A stretch of 27,491 nucleotides of DNA from Deltaproteobacteria bacterium (GTDB lineage: Bacteria; Myxococcota; Polyangia; Haliangiales; Haliangiaceae), in NCBI GenBank assembly GCA_018262455.1, contig JAGSPR010000026.1, positions 1 through 27,491 on the forward strand, in the 5' to 3' direction. Every line of letters begins with the position of its first letter. The first letter of the stretch is position 1. The position numbers and the translations under genes are program-made. The notes below the pieces were generated by a model. That model did no database searches and was not told where the DNA came from. It saw only the letters and a program-made list of their open reading frames with translations. This document shows positions 25,596 through 27,491 of the stretch, in pieces.

Positions 25596-27206
25596 CTACG
25601 CGAGCAGCAGGCGCTCGATCTCGCGCAGCGTCTCGACGTCGTCCCCGATCATCTCCTTCATCGAGTGGATCCGACCGGCGACGATCCGCGCGATCTTCTC
25701 CTCGACGGTGGCGTCGGCGTAGGCCCAGTAGACCTGGGCGAACCGGCCATCGCGATGGCAGCGGCCTTCGATCTGCGCCATCTGGATCGCCGACCAGCGG
25801 AGGTCGTGGATGATCTCGGAGCGAGGCACGTCGTTGTGCTCGCCCTGGTGGAGCGAGATGCCCTCCTCGACCGTGAACAGCACCACGCGAGCGTCCCCGC
25901 GCTGGAACCGCAGCCGCTCGTCCTCGCGCGCCGTGGCCGAGATGCCGCCGTGGATCACGGCGCACTGGATCGCGCCGATCCCGGTCTCGAACGACTCGCG
26001 CACGGCCGTCAGGGTCTCGATGAAGGCGACCGAGATCGCGACCTGATGGCCGTTGTCGAGCAGCTCGCGCGCGAGCTCGACCGTGCCAGCGGCGCGGACC
26101 AGCGAGCTCTTCTGGCGGAGCCGGAGCGAGGCCGCGAGCGCAGACTTCGGATCACGTCCGCGCGGGGCGAGCTCCAGCTCGCGACGAAAGGCCGTCCAGG
26201 CTTCCTCGTAGAGCGCGCGCGCCTCGGCAGGGAGCTCGATCGGTGTGAGGATCCGATTGATCGCAGGCCATCCGACGATGTCCTCTGGACGGCGACGGAT
26301 CCCGGCCGTGACGGGTTGCAGCTTGCCCGGCTCGAACAGCATGACGCGGACCTTCTCGCAATCGCCGCGGTCGCCGCGCCACTCCCACTTGCCGAAGCTG
26401 CCGCGGGTGACGCCGAGCTGCTGACCGATGCACCACTGTTCGAAGTCCTTGAGGTCCGTGGCGCGTGCGCCGGTGACGCGGGCCAGCAGCGGCGCGAGAT
26501 ACGACAGCTCGAGCGGGTTCTGGCCCGCGGTCGCGGACAGCCAGAGACAGAACCCGGCGTTCGCGACGAGCTTGGCCGCGAGCTTGGAGCGGGCTGCCGT
26601 CGGGTTCTTGCAGCGATGGCTCTCGTCGAACACGATCACGTCCAGCTCGGGCGCCGTGCCGACCCGGGCGAGGCCCTTCTTCGTGCGCACCTTCTTGCGC
26701 GCGGCGTCGCTGACCTCGAACAGCTTGCCGAGGCGATCGTAGTTGAGCAGGACGATGGTCTTGCCTCCGTCGCCCATCGCTTCGATCGTCCGCCGCCAGT
26801 GGGCGACGACGCCGAGCGGGCACACGATGAGGACGCGCTGCACCGCGGTCATCTCCAGGATCGCGGCCCACGCGGTGATCGTCTTGCCGAGGCCGACGTC
26901 ATCGGCGAGCAAGAAGCCCGGCAGCGCGGCTGCCCGGGCCGCGCCGATCGCGCGGACCGCCTGCTGCTGGTGGGATCGCAAGGTGATCGCGCCCGTGGGC
27001 GCGGAGGCCTTGGCCGGCGCAGCGTCGGCGAGCTCGCGCTGCACGTGCATCTCCCACGAGTAGGGGAGGGCGCGGAACGGCTCGAGCGCCGCAGGAAGCC
27101 TCGCGCCCTCGAACAGGAACACGCCATGCGCCGCATCCCAGCGCGCCGCACTCGCCGCGGCGACGCCGCGCATCGCGAAGGGAACATCGAGGACGAACGA
27201 GATCAT
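25596..27206 (-). CDS. SNF2-type DEAD/DEAH helicase with DUF5710-like N-terminus
   Basis: Encodes 536 residues from ATG 27206. The N-terminal ~50 residues (ISFVLDVPFAMRGVAAASA, then ARWDAAHGVFLF) match the small DUF5710-like pattern (vPf...A...ARWD...) found before helicases, primases and other DNA-processing domains. Helicase motifs: Q-like LRSHQQQAVRAI, motif I ADDVGLGKT (Lys108), Ia CPLGVVAHW, II DESH (194-197), III LSAT, then in the second half VIHGGIS, DARVVLFTVEEGISLHQ (V), and IQMAQIEGRCHRDG (VI, the usual QxxGRxxR-like site), followed by VEEKIARIV. The spacing is that of compact SNF2-family translocases (SMARCAL1/phage type), which use ATP to move on double-stranded DNA. No nuclease domain is seen. 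The start codon overlaps the stop of the upstream gene (ATGA), so the two are translated together. Confidence 0.87.
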   Translation of the reverse strand: MISFVLDVPFAMRGVAAASAARWDAAHGVFLFEGARLPAALEPFRALPYSWEMHVQRELADAAPAKASAPTGAITLRSHQQQAVRAIGAARAAALPGFLLADDVGLGKTITAWAAILEMTAVQRVLIVCPLGVVAHWRRTIEAMGDGGKTIVLLNYDRLGKLFEVSDAARKKVRTKKGLARVGTAPELDVIVFDESHRCKNPTAARSKLAAKLVANAGFCLWLSATAGQNPLELSYLAPLLARVTGARATDLKDFEQWCIGQQLGVTRGSFGKWEWRGDRGDCEKVRVMLFEPGKLQPVTAGIRRRPEDIVGWPAINRILTPIELPAEARALYEEAWTAFRRELELAPRGRDPKSALAASLRLRQKSSLVRAAGTVELARELLDNGHQVAISVAFIETLTAVRESFETGIGAIQCAVIHGGISATAREDERLRFQRGDARVVLFTVEEGISLHQGEHNDVPRSEIIHDLRWSAIQMAQIEGRCHRDGRFAQVYWAYADATVEEKIARIVAGRIHSMKEMIGDDVETLREIERLLLA

Positions 27207-27491
27207 GGTCGCGAGAGCTCGAAGATGCGGACGTCTCGGTCTGCGTTGGTCGTGATCTTCGGCGCGGTGTCGGCGAGGCCGAGCAGGGCGAACACGTGCG
27301 CGATCGCGGGACCGGCGGCGTCGAGGCAGGGGCCCTCGAGCTCCGGGCACTCGGTCTCGCCGAGGATGACCGACGAGCCGACGCGGGGGACCGCGACGAG
27401 GCGCACGACCTGGGTCTTGCCGTGGAATCCCCCCTGGGCCAGGACGGCGCCGAGGCCACGCAGCTCGCTCGCCGCCAGCGTGGACGTCGAT
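27203..27491 (-). CDS. Protein of unknown function, 5' part outside the window
   Basis: The minus-strand frame is open from the right edge to a TGA at 27203-27205, giving at least 95 residues. No ATG, GTG or TTG lies in frame between the edge and the GTG at 27406, so the real start is probably beyond 27491. The visible part reads VVRLVAVPRVGSSVILGETE, CPELEGPCLDAAGPAIAHVF, ALLGLADTAPK and ends VRIFELSRP. It contains two Cys residues (CPELEGPC) and is otherwise an ordinary soluble protein; no family is recognised. Its stop codon overlaps the ATG of the SNF2-type helicase gene by four bases (ATGA), so the two proteins are probably functional partners. Confidence 0.65.
   Translation of the reverse strand, partial: STSTLAASELRGLGAVLAQGGFHGKTQVVRLVAVPRVGSSVILGETECPELEGPCLDAAGPAIAHVFALLGLADTAPKITTNADRDVRIFELSRP

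Overview
The window is GC-rich, gene-dense chromosomal DNA of the kind found in Myxococcota (Haliangium/Kofleriaceae/Polyangia-like). This taxonomic reading is inferred from gene style, not from a marker gene. It rests on a large lipoprotein with an AgmX/PglI-type C-terminal domain, several Cys- or Gly-rich lipoproteins, a stand-alone PAS/PAS/kinase/receiver hybrid, and codons ending almost always in G or C. I saw no rRNA, tRNA, CRISPR array, insertion sequence, integrase or prophage block.

Layout. 1-1359: 3' part of a long-chain acyl-CoA synthetase. 1486-4845: five-module lipoprotein (VIT, VWA, AgmX/PglI-C, TPR-like, DUF2135-like). 4987-5670: NADP-binding F420-reductase-like protein with a strong ribosome binding site, convergent with a putative outer-membrane protein (5689-7017, minus); a hairpin contains both stop codons. 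7248-7999: two small lipoproteins in tandem. 8094-8876 (minus): unknown protein. 8919-9533 (minus): glutathione S-transferase. 9709-11610: hybrid histidine kinase. 11640-14450 (minus): lipoprotein joining a sugar-dehydrogenase-like propeller, two CxxCH haem motifs and a C-terminal CBM20 starch-binding module. 14451-14753: non-coding, with several palindromes and a terminator-like hairpin. 14754-18291 (minus): glycogen/alpha-glucan phosphorylase overlapping a cytochrome P450. 18433-20452: ATP-grasp ligase overlapping a metallopeptidase with four zinc ribbons, followed by an acidic, probably disordered protein (20613-21197). 21231-21596: Cys-rich lipoprotein. 21613-22068 (minus): two-repeat protein. 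22158-23405: DEAD-box-type RNA helicase. 23485-24336: tryptophan 2,3-dioxygenase. 24465-25574: glycine-rich lipoprotein. 25596-27206 (minus): SNF2-type helicase, translationally coupled to a gene that runs off the right edge.

How the genes may work together. The CBM20 sugar-oxidase-like lipoprotein and the alpha-glucan phosphorylase lie close together and both point to alpha-glucan use, one at the cell surface and one in the cytoplasm; the link is inferred. The ATP-grasp/zinc-ribbon-peptidase pair is the best candidate for an undescribed system: a ligase and a protease translated as one unit, possibly acting on the same peptide or protein. Several genes without a Shine-Dalgarno sequence have a TANNNT hexamer 6-13 bases before the start codon, which suggests leaderless or nearly leaderless mRNAs. 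Six proteins carry lipobox signal peptides, so much of the region concerns the cell envelope.
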